Origin: Prostheceraeus crozeri
Lineage: Eukaryota > Platyhelminthes > Polycladida > Euryleptidae
Reading direction: 5' to 3'
Length of the DNA: 64,000 bases
Assembly: GCA_907163375.1 (NCBI GenBank)
Contig: CAJQUW010004412.1
Location: 105,001 to 169,000 of the forward strand
The notes under the pieces were generated by a model. That model made no database searches and had not been told where the DNA came from. It saw only the letters and a list, made by a program, of their open reading frames with translations. This document shows positions 54,301 through 64,000 of this stretch, piece by piece. Position numbers and translations under genes: made by a program. Every line of letters starts with the position of its first letter. Position 1 is the first letter of the stretch.

Positions 54301-55061
54301 GCTCATAAAATTGACTTCTTTAGATTATCACTTCCAGCAAGGATTTTTTATCATCTAGCCGTCCACCAACTGGCGGAATCTTTCAAAAAGTTTCACTATA
54401 ATGAAAGTATGGTAATTTTGATGGCAAAAATTGCATGCACATTATTCCAGCACTACACGTCACGTAGGCTTTTGTCTATATTAGCTTCAGTCCATTTCTA
54501 TCAACAAAATCTGATGAATCAAGTGCAACAAAGACGCTGATTGAAGTACACATTTTTTGATATGAAATTATATTGGATTAGCTTGTAGGCAATAATTGAA
54601 CTCTTTTGTAATACTTTTGTGTGGAACTTGTTCAAGTTACTCATTTTGTTATGAAGGAACAGGATTGCAAGATGAAGGCTTGCTCTTCGCTACAACCACA
54701 GAATCATAACATTCGTGGCTCTATGTGAAGCGCCTTCAATTTCCGGCAAGCTCAATGATATTTCTGTGACAAAATGAACTAATTTCTATTATACCGTAAT
54801 TGCATTGTGAGCATATTATCAGATTACTTCACTTCATTGAACCTGTTTAATAAGTATAATTTTTGAGCGTTTGAAACATAGGTCCTAGACATCATTTGAC
54901 GTTTTTGATGCTGCATGAACTTGTTTTTCTCATAATCAATTATCATTCTATAGCATAATCAGAGGCTTTTGATAATTATTTGTTCTATCGGCGATTGAAT
55001 TTGGCTGAAGCAAATTTCCGCAACTATTATGTATATAGTTTTTTTAATGGAGTCTACTTAA
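51347..55061. other. Long non-coding stretch
   Basis: No recognisable gene. A foldback of about 100 bp lies at 52687-52790 (CTGTCGGGGAAATCGAAAG paired with CTTCGATTTCTCCGACAG). A frame at 52113-52520 shows no family resemblance; a diverged relative of its start recurs near 57640, so it is probably repeat-derived. Confidence 0.4.
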
Positions 55062-57535
55062 CACTAGAACTACGGATGAGGTCAAAACGACCTCAGTCAC
55101 ATTTTGAAATTTCATACTTGGCGAACAAAGCTTCTCTAGGAATTGATATTTACCGACTTTTAATATATTTTGTCTGTTCTATCGTAGATGAAATTTCATT
55201 TAAATTGGTGATTCCCTTCACACTTAAATCCACCTGTTACCCTACAACTACGGAGTGATGTCATTTTGACCTCTCCTGTGTGAGAAAATTTTCGCAAAAC
55301 TGAATTGCCTTTCAAATTAGAAATCTATGACAGCCGGATGTATATAATTGATAGTTCACGATCTACAAAGATTTCTATGATTTATGGCAACATGAATTTC
55401 ACTTTGAATGACATACTGTTGTTCAAAACATAGACTTGGTTCAAAACACTTTTCATATTGTAGATCTATGTTCCGCTCTCCATGACAATACCATTGATTT
55501 CTTATTTGTCATTGTATTGCTTCTCATAAAGTCACTGATATTCAACACTAAGTATCAAAAGCCTGAAGAGTGAGTTCATACGCTATGAAACGTCGGCGAC
55601 ATTCCGCAGAAAAAGCAGCAATACTCCTCGCACAATTGAGCGATAGTGGTTCTACTTGTGAATCCAACAGTGAAGACGAGATAACACAAGCAAACAATGA
55701 TGAATGTGACTCAACATCATCTGACACTGACACAGGATCTGTCGAAAATATCGAGCCACTACGAAAGCGGTTGAATGTACATGTGCATCCGGAAATCGAC
55801 AGTGGTGGTGATGAACTAGCTACACCTATGGTTACCCAGTGTGACGATAACTTGACGCATGATGACGTACCGACGTTCACCAGTCGTAGTGGCAAAGTGT
55901 GGCAAGAGGACAAGTTGGTGGGTGTTGGACGCTTGCCATCACATAATATCTTTCGTGCGAATGCGGGAATTACCACAAAGACTCGAGCTGCCGTAAATGA
56001 TTCCAAACAAAGTGCTTTTTCATTATTGATGGATGAGAAGATGCTCAGATACATAAGAAGTTGCACTGAGATGGAAGCTAAACGTGTGCTAGGTAACAGT
56101 GATTGGACATTGACACTTGATGAATTAGAAAAATTTATTGGATTATGCTATTTACGAGGCGTTTTTGATGGGAAAAATATACCTCTACATAGCTTCTGGA
56201 GCAACGAATTTGGGTTGCCGATTTTCAAAGCTACCATGTCCAGAGACCGCTTTTCTGCAATTATGAAGTTCCTTCGCTTTGATGTAAAATCCTCTCGCAA
56301 AGCTCGACTTTCTGCTGATAAATTTGCACTAGCTTCAGATGTATGGAAACCCTTTATTCATAACTGTCAACAATGTTTTGTGCCATTTGAAAACTTAACA
56401 GTAGATGAACAATTACTGCCCTGTAAATCAAGATGTCCGTCTACACAGTTTTTCCGAACAAGCCTGATAAATACGGCATCAAGTTCTTTCTGCTTGTTGA
56501 TGTCGAGACCAAATATTTGTGCAACGGGTTTCCTTATCTAGGAAAATATGATCCAAATTCTCAAAAGAAGCCTTTCGGCGACTTCGTTGTTCTTGAGCTG
56601 ATGAAGCCTTATTATGGCCTTGGATATGGTGTAACAACCGACAATTATCTGACATCTCTAAAATTATGCGACGATTTGAAGTCTAAAAACACCAGCTTGG
56701 TTGGAACAGTAAAGAAAAGCAGACGTGAGTTACCCGACGTCCAAAAAATCATGACAAAGAATCATGTATATGACTCTAAAATTCTTCGCTCGAAATCTGG
56801 GTGTACGTTGACAGTCTACAAAGCCAAAAAGACCAAAGTTGTCGCTTTGTTGAGCACTTTACACGATAATGTCAACATCTCAGACAGTGAGAAGCGAAAA
56901 CCAGAAACAATCTTGCATTATAACACAACAAAGGTCGGCGTTGATTGCATAGATCAGATGGCTCGGTTGTATTCCACCAAATTTGCTTCGAGACGCTGGC
57001 CAGTCGCTGTATTTTTCAACATACTGGACATGGTCGCTATCAATGCTTGGATTTTGTTCAGATATGCAAACAACTCATTCATCAGCCGACGACATTTTAT
57101 CCTTGATCTCGGTAAGGAACTGACAGGCTTCAACACTCAAACAACAAGCCTTCCGTCTACTCCTTCACAGTCACGTCGATTTTGTGCTGAGCGTGGATGC
57201 CGAAACAAAACTCAAAATATGTGTGTTTCCTGTGCTTCTCACGTCTGTGGTAAACACGCTGAAAAAACCATAGTTTGTCTACACTGCAGAAAATAATGAT
57301 GTTTTTTCGTTCATGCTTTGTCACTGTTCGTGCTCCTATTTCATACTCTTAAATTTTTTACATGTTATAAATATAGTCTACATCCTCAATCAAGTAGGCC
57401 CTAGAAAGTTTTGAATACATGTATATTAGCTTATGGAAAGCAATTCCGACAATTAGATGATAATATTCTGTATGTGAGGTCATTTTGACCTCAGTCCGTA
57501 GTTTTAGTAATACATTTTCCACCGTATTTCTAGTG
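55062..57535 (+). mobile_element. piggyBac-type element, 2,474 bp
   Basis: TTAA duplications at 55058-55061 and 57536-57539. Ends CACTAGAA-TACGG. Both ends have a subterminal block TGAGGTCAAAAYGACCTCA, itself an inverted repeat, with one further related block at about 55240-55275. The size is that of an intact piggyBac element. Confidence 0.93.
55585..57296 (+). pseudogene. piggyBac transposase with one frameshift
   Basis: The start is the ATG at 55585. An acidic N-terminus leads into the DDD core: ENLTVDEQLLPCKSR (first Asp), YGVTTDNYLTS (second) and KVGVDCIDQMARLYS (third). The C-terminus is a cysteine-rich domain (CAERGCRNKT..CVSCASHVCGKH..CLHC) that binds the ends. A single-base shift in the T-run at about 56447-56451 separates the two frames; the frame at 56433-57296 otherwise continues without a visible break. 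The family excises precisely at TTAA. With apparently intact termini this copy could still be mobilised in trans. Confidence 0.9.
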
Positions 57536-57539
57536 TTAA

Positions 57540-59203
57540 TAAGTCAATGTTGATAATATTGAATACCGCAGTCATCTTGAGTATCAAATTCAGCAGGAGG
57601 GGCAGCCATCAGTAAAAAAAGTTGCAATGTTTGCTAAAACGAAATTGGATTGATGGAAGGCATCTGTTTCCTAACAACTGAGATAATCAGAATAAATCTT
57701 GTCTATTCTGACTATAAATTTTAATGAACTATATAAGTTGCAATGTAGTCAGGGCTGCCGTGCCGTGCTTATTTCTAGAATACGTGCCCATTTTAAAGAA
57801 AGAAATCCTAGAAAATAATTTTTTGCCTATTTTTGAGAAAAGTCCTTATTTTCTATAATGCATGCTTATTATTTATTCCTTCTCAGTAACGTAATACCGG
57901 TATATAAAGTATTCTAAGGAGTAAAGATCGGTAACTTGCCTATCAGCTGATCAAATTGAATTTTTTCCAGTGACAGCACTGAGTTTACATTTTTGTCTTT
58001 TACAATGTACGGTACACATTATTCTTTTCTGAAAAGTAGTGATTTTTCCATGCAGAAAGCGGCTCTGTCAAATACACCTTGTATTCCGGCGAGTTTTTGA
58101 AACTGAATCTTTTTGCGGAATTTTGAAGAAAATCAGTAATATATGAGGGTGGGTGTGGGGAGAGAACAGAAGTTGATCAAGGGATTAGCAACAGGAAAGA
58201 AGATCTTTATTGCATGAATATTGTCTAGGTTTGTCACAATAAACTTGCATCGACTGTGCCTTTATTGCCCATCTCAGGTATCACAGTCAATTAATTTCTC
58301 TTTTCTACGCGCAATATTTTATATGTAAATATAATAATGGCCTTATCCTTATTTTTCAGCAATGGAACAAATGAAATTTCCGAACGCAGAAGTGACGATC
58401 CTGAGAACTGCTGTTCGATACCGCATCAATAACGCCAGAAGAATAACATGTCTCTATGACGCATGTAGGACTCTTTCGTAGATCGAGTTTAATGGGACTA
58501 CTGGATCAAACAGTTTCTATGAAATCCAACTTTGAAAAGAATATTACCCCATATACCTATTTCTTCAGAGGTTTAATTTTCTTCTTCTTTTCTCCTTCTT
58601 GTCTGTATTGTCCAGGTTCTTCAATGTAAATGCGATGATGTATATAATCTATATTGTACGAACAAGTATTGAATCTACATGTACATGTACTTTACAGAGT
58701 CACTTCAACATTGTGCGCTGAATGCATTCTGTAATGCATTTCGCACTGAATGCATTGCCTAAGATAACTAATACAGTGCGACTTATATCAAGCATCTCAC
58801 ATTTCACAAGTAATCATAAATACCAATGATTTTGGAAATTTCAATTTTTTCAAGACATTCGACTGTTAAATGGAAAGATCCAAAGGCTTATACGTAGGAG
58901 TTTTTAGCTTCTACAACAGTATTTGTCAACAAGGCTGATGAGCGACTTGGTTGAAAATTCACAAGCTTTGTCTTGCTAGCAGTAAGCATGTTCCGAAGAC
59001 CATGAAATGATGTGTTCAAATTCATTTGCAATCGCATCATCATTCCGTACAAAATGTAGCAAGGTCAGAATCTTTTTTAAGAAATGTTCTCAGAATGTTA
59101 TTCATCAACAGCAAGGCTAAGTGACAAATGTGCTAAGAAACCGCCTCGGGGACTACCGCCAGAAGCGGAAAACAATCTAGAAAACTTGTTATCCACCCTG
59201 GGT
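57540..59203. other. Non-coding stretch right of piggyBac
   Basis: No gene seen. GAATGCATT-type inverted pieces occur around 58720-58760; otherwise unremarkable AT-rich DNA. Confidence 0.4.
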
Positions 59204-59870
59204 CAATAATCCTTTACTATAGGGTCAAAATGTACGGTATAACACAGCGACAAAAAGAGCACATCTAGCCAAAGCAAGATAGAAATTAGCATATAAGAAA
59301 TAGAAATAAAAATAGAGGTATATAGAGAACAGTCATTTAACAGAGAACACAATAGAGCCAAAGTTTAGGTCTACAGGTCTTCACTCACCACCACAACAAG
59401 TTCCATAAATATCCATGCAATAGGCCTACTCCGACCTACTCACAACATGACAAAATTAATAAAATTTCAATCTTTAAAACACACAACAAGCCACTCCCAC
59501 GCATGTTTGCGGAAAACGCAGTAGAGCCAAACTTTCATATATACAGAAAAGTTAAACGCAAGATTAGCGAGCTTGTCACAAGAACCCATCTTTCTGATCA
59601 TGTGCGACCAGCATTCACCAGCCCTTCATTGAAACGCCTGCTTAAGAAGAAGCAAAACAAACAGTAATATGAGCATGTAATATTGTATCCAAAAATGGAA
59701 TAAGTGATGGAGAATGTAACACCAAAGACTGTGTATACCTGCTACAATGTAACAACAATAAATGTGATTAACAATATATTGGGGGAAGCCTCGAGAACAA
59801 TGAGATCAAGAATAAATGAATACACTGCCGATGAGACATCATTGCTAACTTGACTGCTAGAACATTTCAA
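59204..59870 (+). pseudogene. Penelope-like element tail with GIY-YIG endonuclease
   Basis: 59210-59460 is the second copy of the repeat at 42829. It is followed by VRPAFTSPSLKRLLKKK and then a GIY-YIG start (TKDCVYLLQC, and after a stop and one-base shift QYIG followed by EASRTMRSRINEYT). This is the C-terminal endonuclease of Penelope-like elements, decayed. Confidence 0.65.
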
Positions 59871-59927
59871 TTTGAATTTCCTCAACAATGTGAATGGTAA
59901 ATAGTTTTCAAACCACTTTCTAAGCTA

Positions 59928-60945
59928 TTGATTGGTAGAAAGCGGGATCTCAGCGAGCATCAAAAAGGCATCATTGATACCCTCATAAATGAAGGATTCA
60001 GTCAGGTCTACGTTGCTGCTAAATTGAAAGTCAACAAATCAACAATCAGCCGATTTGTCAAAGGCAAGAGTTGTTCGAAGAAGAATTCGGGGAGCAAGAA
60101 AATGACATTCAGCATACAAGATAGAATTCTCAAACACCTGTGTCTCGCTAAACACAAGGCTTCTTCAGTTGAACTTGCTCGCGAGTGGGAGGAGTTGGCT
60201 GCCGTACATGCAGATCCCAGCACCATCCGTAAACGGCTCTATTCTTCTGGAATCATCTCAAGACGCATGGTGAAGAAGACCCTTTTCACTCGGAAGCAGC
60301 GCATGGCTAGGGTAGCATGGTGTCGAGAACACAGAAACTGGACCGAAGATCAGTGGAAGAATGTCTTCTTCTTCGATGAATCGAAAATCGAGATGACTTA
60401 CCATTCCGGCAACAGTCGAGTCCGAAGATATTCATGGGAAGCGCAACAACCTTATTGTCAATTGCCGACAGTGAAGCATCCAACCAGCCTAATGATATGG
60501 GCAGACTTCAGTGCACATGAAATTGGATACCTCCATCCCTGCGAAAATTCTGTGAAATTACGTGAAGATCCTCAGACCTCGCGTTTTGACCTATCAAAAT
60601 GGCATCTTCGATGGGGATATGATATTTCAAGATGACTAGGCACCTGCTCATCGATCGAAGGTCACAAAAGCCTTCAAAGCAGCCAAAGGGATCACCTCTC
60701 TCCATTGACCTTCAAACAGCCCAGATTTAAATCCCGTGGAAAATTTGTAGCAGATTTTGAAGAGGAAGCCAACTTACACCGACCACGCACCAAAAGTGAG
60801 TTGCTTGCATTTATTATTCGTGCTTGGACTCGCTAAATACCCGAGACACTAATAAAGCTCACAATCAATATGCCGAGAATGAGAGAAAAAGTGCTGAAAG
60901 CGGGCGGTGGACCCACCAAATACTGGCTCTGGTGAGTTTACTATT
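59928..60945 (+). pseudogene. Tc1-like transposase, dead
   Basis: It begins with a HTH domain (RDLSEHQKGIIDTLINEGF, KVNKSTISRFVKG), then the Tc1 core: VFFFDESKIEMT (first Asp), a frameshift near 60590, the second motif QDD directly followed by a TAG where Asn is usual, and SPDLNPVENL (Glu) followed by another stop. GGGPTKYW near 60925 is the usual C-terminal end. A possible right TIR ends at about 61069 (CCCAGCACTGTA); the left TIR was not found. Confidence 0.85.
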
Positions 60946-63900
60946 GTTGCAAGTTGTTGTTGCAGTTATAAATGCTCAGAAACTTGATAAATAAATTTCA
61001 GAGAACACGTGAACTAGTTTTTTCTTATTTCTTCAGAAAGTTGCTAATTTTCGTCCCAGCACTGTACAATACCTCCACCCTTCTTCTCCAGATAAGGTAG
61101 AGTCTGGTCTTCCAAAATAGTTTAGATATCAAAATATTGCTGAAGTAGTCCTTTGCCAAACCATGGCTTTGATTAAAGTGTTTGATGCATCATCTTGAAC
61201 AGTTACTCCTGATAGGCCTATTGCACATGCAAGCCGCTTAGCGTTACCTGTGCTAAATTTCAAATTTTCTCTCGTCACTACGTAGCCCTACCTTCACTCG
61301 CAGAGAATGGTTTGGTTGCCAAAAATAGCACTGAACTACACGTAAATATGCCTCAATAGGCATTCCTATTTCTCCATTAATGGTCATTAATAAGTCATTA
61401 TGGCATTAACTGTTATTTCATGTTACCGAATATTACATTCCACATCGACATTTACTATTGTATCGTCATCTAGGCCTACTTTATATCGTCATTGCATGCA
61501 ATACGCTGCACAACAAATGATGATTTAAACTGCGGAAATTTAGATGAGGCAGAATAGTCTAAAAGTAGATCTATTTGAAAGTGCGTTGTGCTATGGCTCA
61601 TGATATGTAGGTATCTGCAGTATTGAATCTGTGAAATTGTTGTAGACTTATATGCAGGCTTTTCCGCTTTTTAGATTTCGTCCGGTGTTACAAATATTAT
61701 TTTCTAGGCCTACTATCATAGTCTAAGTATTCATTTCCGCAGTATGCGTTTTAGAAGTGCATGAAGTTTCTGAAACTGACAAAATAAAATACCTAGCATT
61801 TTAAATTTTCACGTATAGGATCTTTTGTACAAGTATGCACATATAAAGATATGGGACTGTCATACTGAAGGGGAGTTGTATTTTGCAAATAGAGGAAGAT
61901 AAGAATTTTCTGTTGTCGGGTTCGCCTTTAGATTATGAGAATAACTAGAAGAATTTCTGGACGACTGGTTCTTACCCCCAACAAGAGACTAGAAAATGTG
62001 ATCCCACCAGAAGCCAAAAGCGCTTGTGAATCCAATAGAACTCATGCGAGTCATATTTAACTGGAATCCTGTTAAACAAATAGTCTACCGCTTAGTTCGA
62101 CGATGGAACTTTGTTAAACAAATTACCATTGTTGCTTAATTTATCATTATTTATCTCTGTTTATTATTCTCTCTAGTCGTTGTAGTTTGCAGTTTTGGAG
62201 CTAGTTCAGATTAACAGCTTTAACTTTGCCTTCTTGAAAACTGATTCAATGTGGGAGGGCAGGGCAACCGTTAGATATTCGGTAAAGTGAAAAGGCACTC
62301 TAGTTATAGACCACCATAGGTCTATAACTAGAGTGCCTTTTTACTTTACCGAATATCTAACGGTTGCCCTGCCCTCCCACATTGAATCATATGGCTAAGC
62401 AGGGATTATTTCGTTCTTGAAAACTAAAAAGTAGGTGTGCTTCTGGATTATGTATTCTTGATTTTAGTAAATATCTTGGTGTTGATGACATAAAGTACGT
62501 TTTATCACATACATAAATTTCTGGTTCGCAGATCTGAGGCTAGTTCGGCAAAGATATGGCTGGTTCTGAGTTTTGGTTAGTAGGCTACTTATTCGATAAT
62601 TTAACAATCCCTGACTAGCCAGATGTTGTACGTGTGGGCATGAACATTCTTCTTGAATACAATTGGAGTTTTTAGAAAATGGAAATATGGTTTCAAGTTT
62701 GCGTGAGCCTTAACAAAAGATAAATGAAGTGGTCACAAAATACATTCATGTTCGTATGTTTACGCTCACTGAATCACGTTATTGTTGGAAGAAAAAAACA
62801 CGATAGAACTTTAAATCAAATCCAATAAAAACAATTCCATGTACATAAATGATAATGAAATTTTCCGTACAGCATTCCTGTACCAGCCATTGCATTTTCA
62901 CAAAGATGATGTCAACAAACCTTTCTGTAAACAGACAAAAAGAAAGACTTTTCTGGCTTAGTGATACTTATCATTGAAAATCAGGGAATTCAAAACTGAC
63001 AAATTTCTTCAATTGAATCATGATCATGTAGAACAACCAAATTCCAGGTCTAGAAATCGAAAAATAGCTCCAATATATTAATCCTAACGCCACTTCTGAT
63101 TTGGTGACATATACATCGGGATGCAGCATGACCCGCTACGATATTTCACTTCGCAAAAATCTCTCGCTTCATGAAAAAATATAAATCGTTGTTTTGAGCC
63201 TCATCATTTGGCAGAACGTGGGAACTTCATCCAGAGTTGCAAGAGCTCTTGCGAGACATATTGAGAGTACCATCTCAGTTGACGGCCATCATCTATGACT
63301 GTCGAACTTCAAGAAACATTTCATTAAATAGGGGCAGAGTCAGACATTTAATTTATCAAACTTGCGGCAAGCCCGGAAACGAGAGGTGCACGCGATTGCT
63401 GTTTCATTACCAAGGCCTTTCATGTAATAGCCTGCTGGAGGCTATCTTCAGGCGAATATATCTATCGAGTCTCTCGCTTTTGGACTTTCCTCAAATTTGA
63501 TAATCAACAAATATTGCCAACATGTACAGCATGTGCATTGATAGTGAGCGTGACTGGAAAATCTCGGTATGTCGAAAATATAATGAGTGATCATGATATG
63601 CAAATTATCAGTTGCAAAAATGTGAAAATCCTGGAGTTGGAGTGAATGAGCCTTTACAGCTAGGTTTCAGGTCGCGAAGCGATGCAGTGTATTCAGTTCT
63701 GAAATTTACCAATCAAGGTCAAAAATTAATAGTTGTCAAACCTGATTGTGTTTACTAATCCATGCCAAGAATATCATCATCAAAATATGACGACGCGACT
63801 TGATGTCGTAAGTTTCAGGTTCGGTGCCTGTTAATTAGGAATCAGGATCATAAGAGGTTTATATAAGTCAATGCCACATTAATGACGCAAGATCTTTGGT

Positions 63901-64000
63901 CCATATTTGACTTGATTGGTAATATCCAACTAACTTTCCAACTTATATTTGGTGTTTTGCATGCATGTTTACGTGACAACCATTACAATTTGCAATGGAT
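60946..64000. other. Non-coding end of the window with a large palindrome
   Basis: No gene is recognised; an open stretch at 63237-63500 has no family resemblance. The palindrome at 62242-62389 is the only clear structure. Confidence 0.4.
62242..62389. repeat. 71-bp near-perfect palindrome
   Basis: Two 71-bp arms with one mismatch and a 6-nt spacer (ACCATA). Any transcript would fold into a long RNA hairpin; as DNA it can extrude a cruciform. Could be a small foldback element. Confidence 0.95.

Noticed and set aside
62242..62389. MicroRNA precursor
   Set aside because: The stem is too long and too perfect for an animal pre-miRNA; a foldback or siRNA-type hairpin fits better.

Overview
The window looks like a transposon-dense stretch of an invertebrate animal genome (AT-rich, spliceosomal-type introns, animal transposon families). 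The phylum cannot be read from the sequence. Nearly everything recognisable is a mobile element, many nested in one another. The clearest host-type gene is a secreted LamG-like protein at 30919-31959.

Layout. 1-3192: 1,073-bp tandem and inverted repeat units that encode a coiled-coil protein and carry degenerate hammerhead-like motifs, bounded by (TA)n tracts. 4071-5056: a broken PIF/Harbinger transposase. 6287-8155: a broken Penelope-like (PLE) reverse transcriptase. 10664-27020: a 16,357-bp Polinton/Maverick with 533-bp terminal inverted repeats (TIRs) and a perfect 6-bp target-site duplication (TSD), AACATA. 27537-28962: a broken, intron-containing gene with distant RAG1/Transib-like features. 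30919-31959: the LamG gene. 33047-38433: a nest of a mariner-like element, a MITE, three hAT-like insertions with perfect 8-bp TSDs, and another TIR element. 39396-42815: an RTE-like LINE with a 13-bp TSD. 42829-43190: a PLE-like remnant. 46017-51346: a 5.3-kb TIR transposon of unassigned type, split by a Tc1 element. 55062-57535: a piggyBac element with TTAA TSD and one visible frameshift. 59204-60945: a GIY-YIG PLE remnant and a dead Tc1. 62242-62389: a 71-bp-arm near-perfect palindrome.

The Polinton is the centrepiece. It encodes protein-primed DNA polymerase B, a packaging ATPase, a major capsid protein, an adenain-like protease, a fibre-like coiled-coil protein, hydrophobic virion-type proteins, a possible sliding clamp, and a single frame joining a parvovirus-type phospholipase A2 domain to an integrase. 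Together these form a virus-like replication, assembly and integration set. Polymerase, protease and fibre carry in-frame stops, and a capsid-like gene is frameshifted, so this copy appears dead although its TIRs are about 98% alike by eye.

The most unusual signal is a family of GC-rich hairpins, usually with 3-nt loops and often in pairs, at about sixteen loci only seen inside the Polinton. They lie between genes, across stop codons and in frame inside at least five coding regions, where they add short peptides such as TEGSRALPD. I know of no description of this for Polintons, but could not search.
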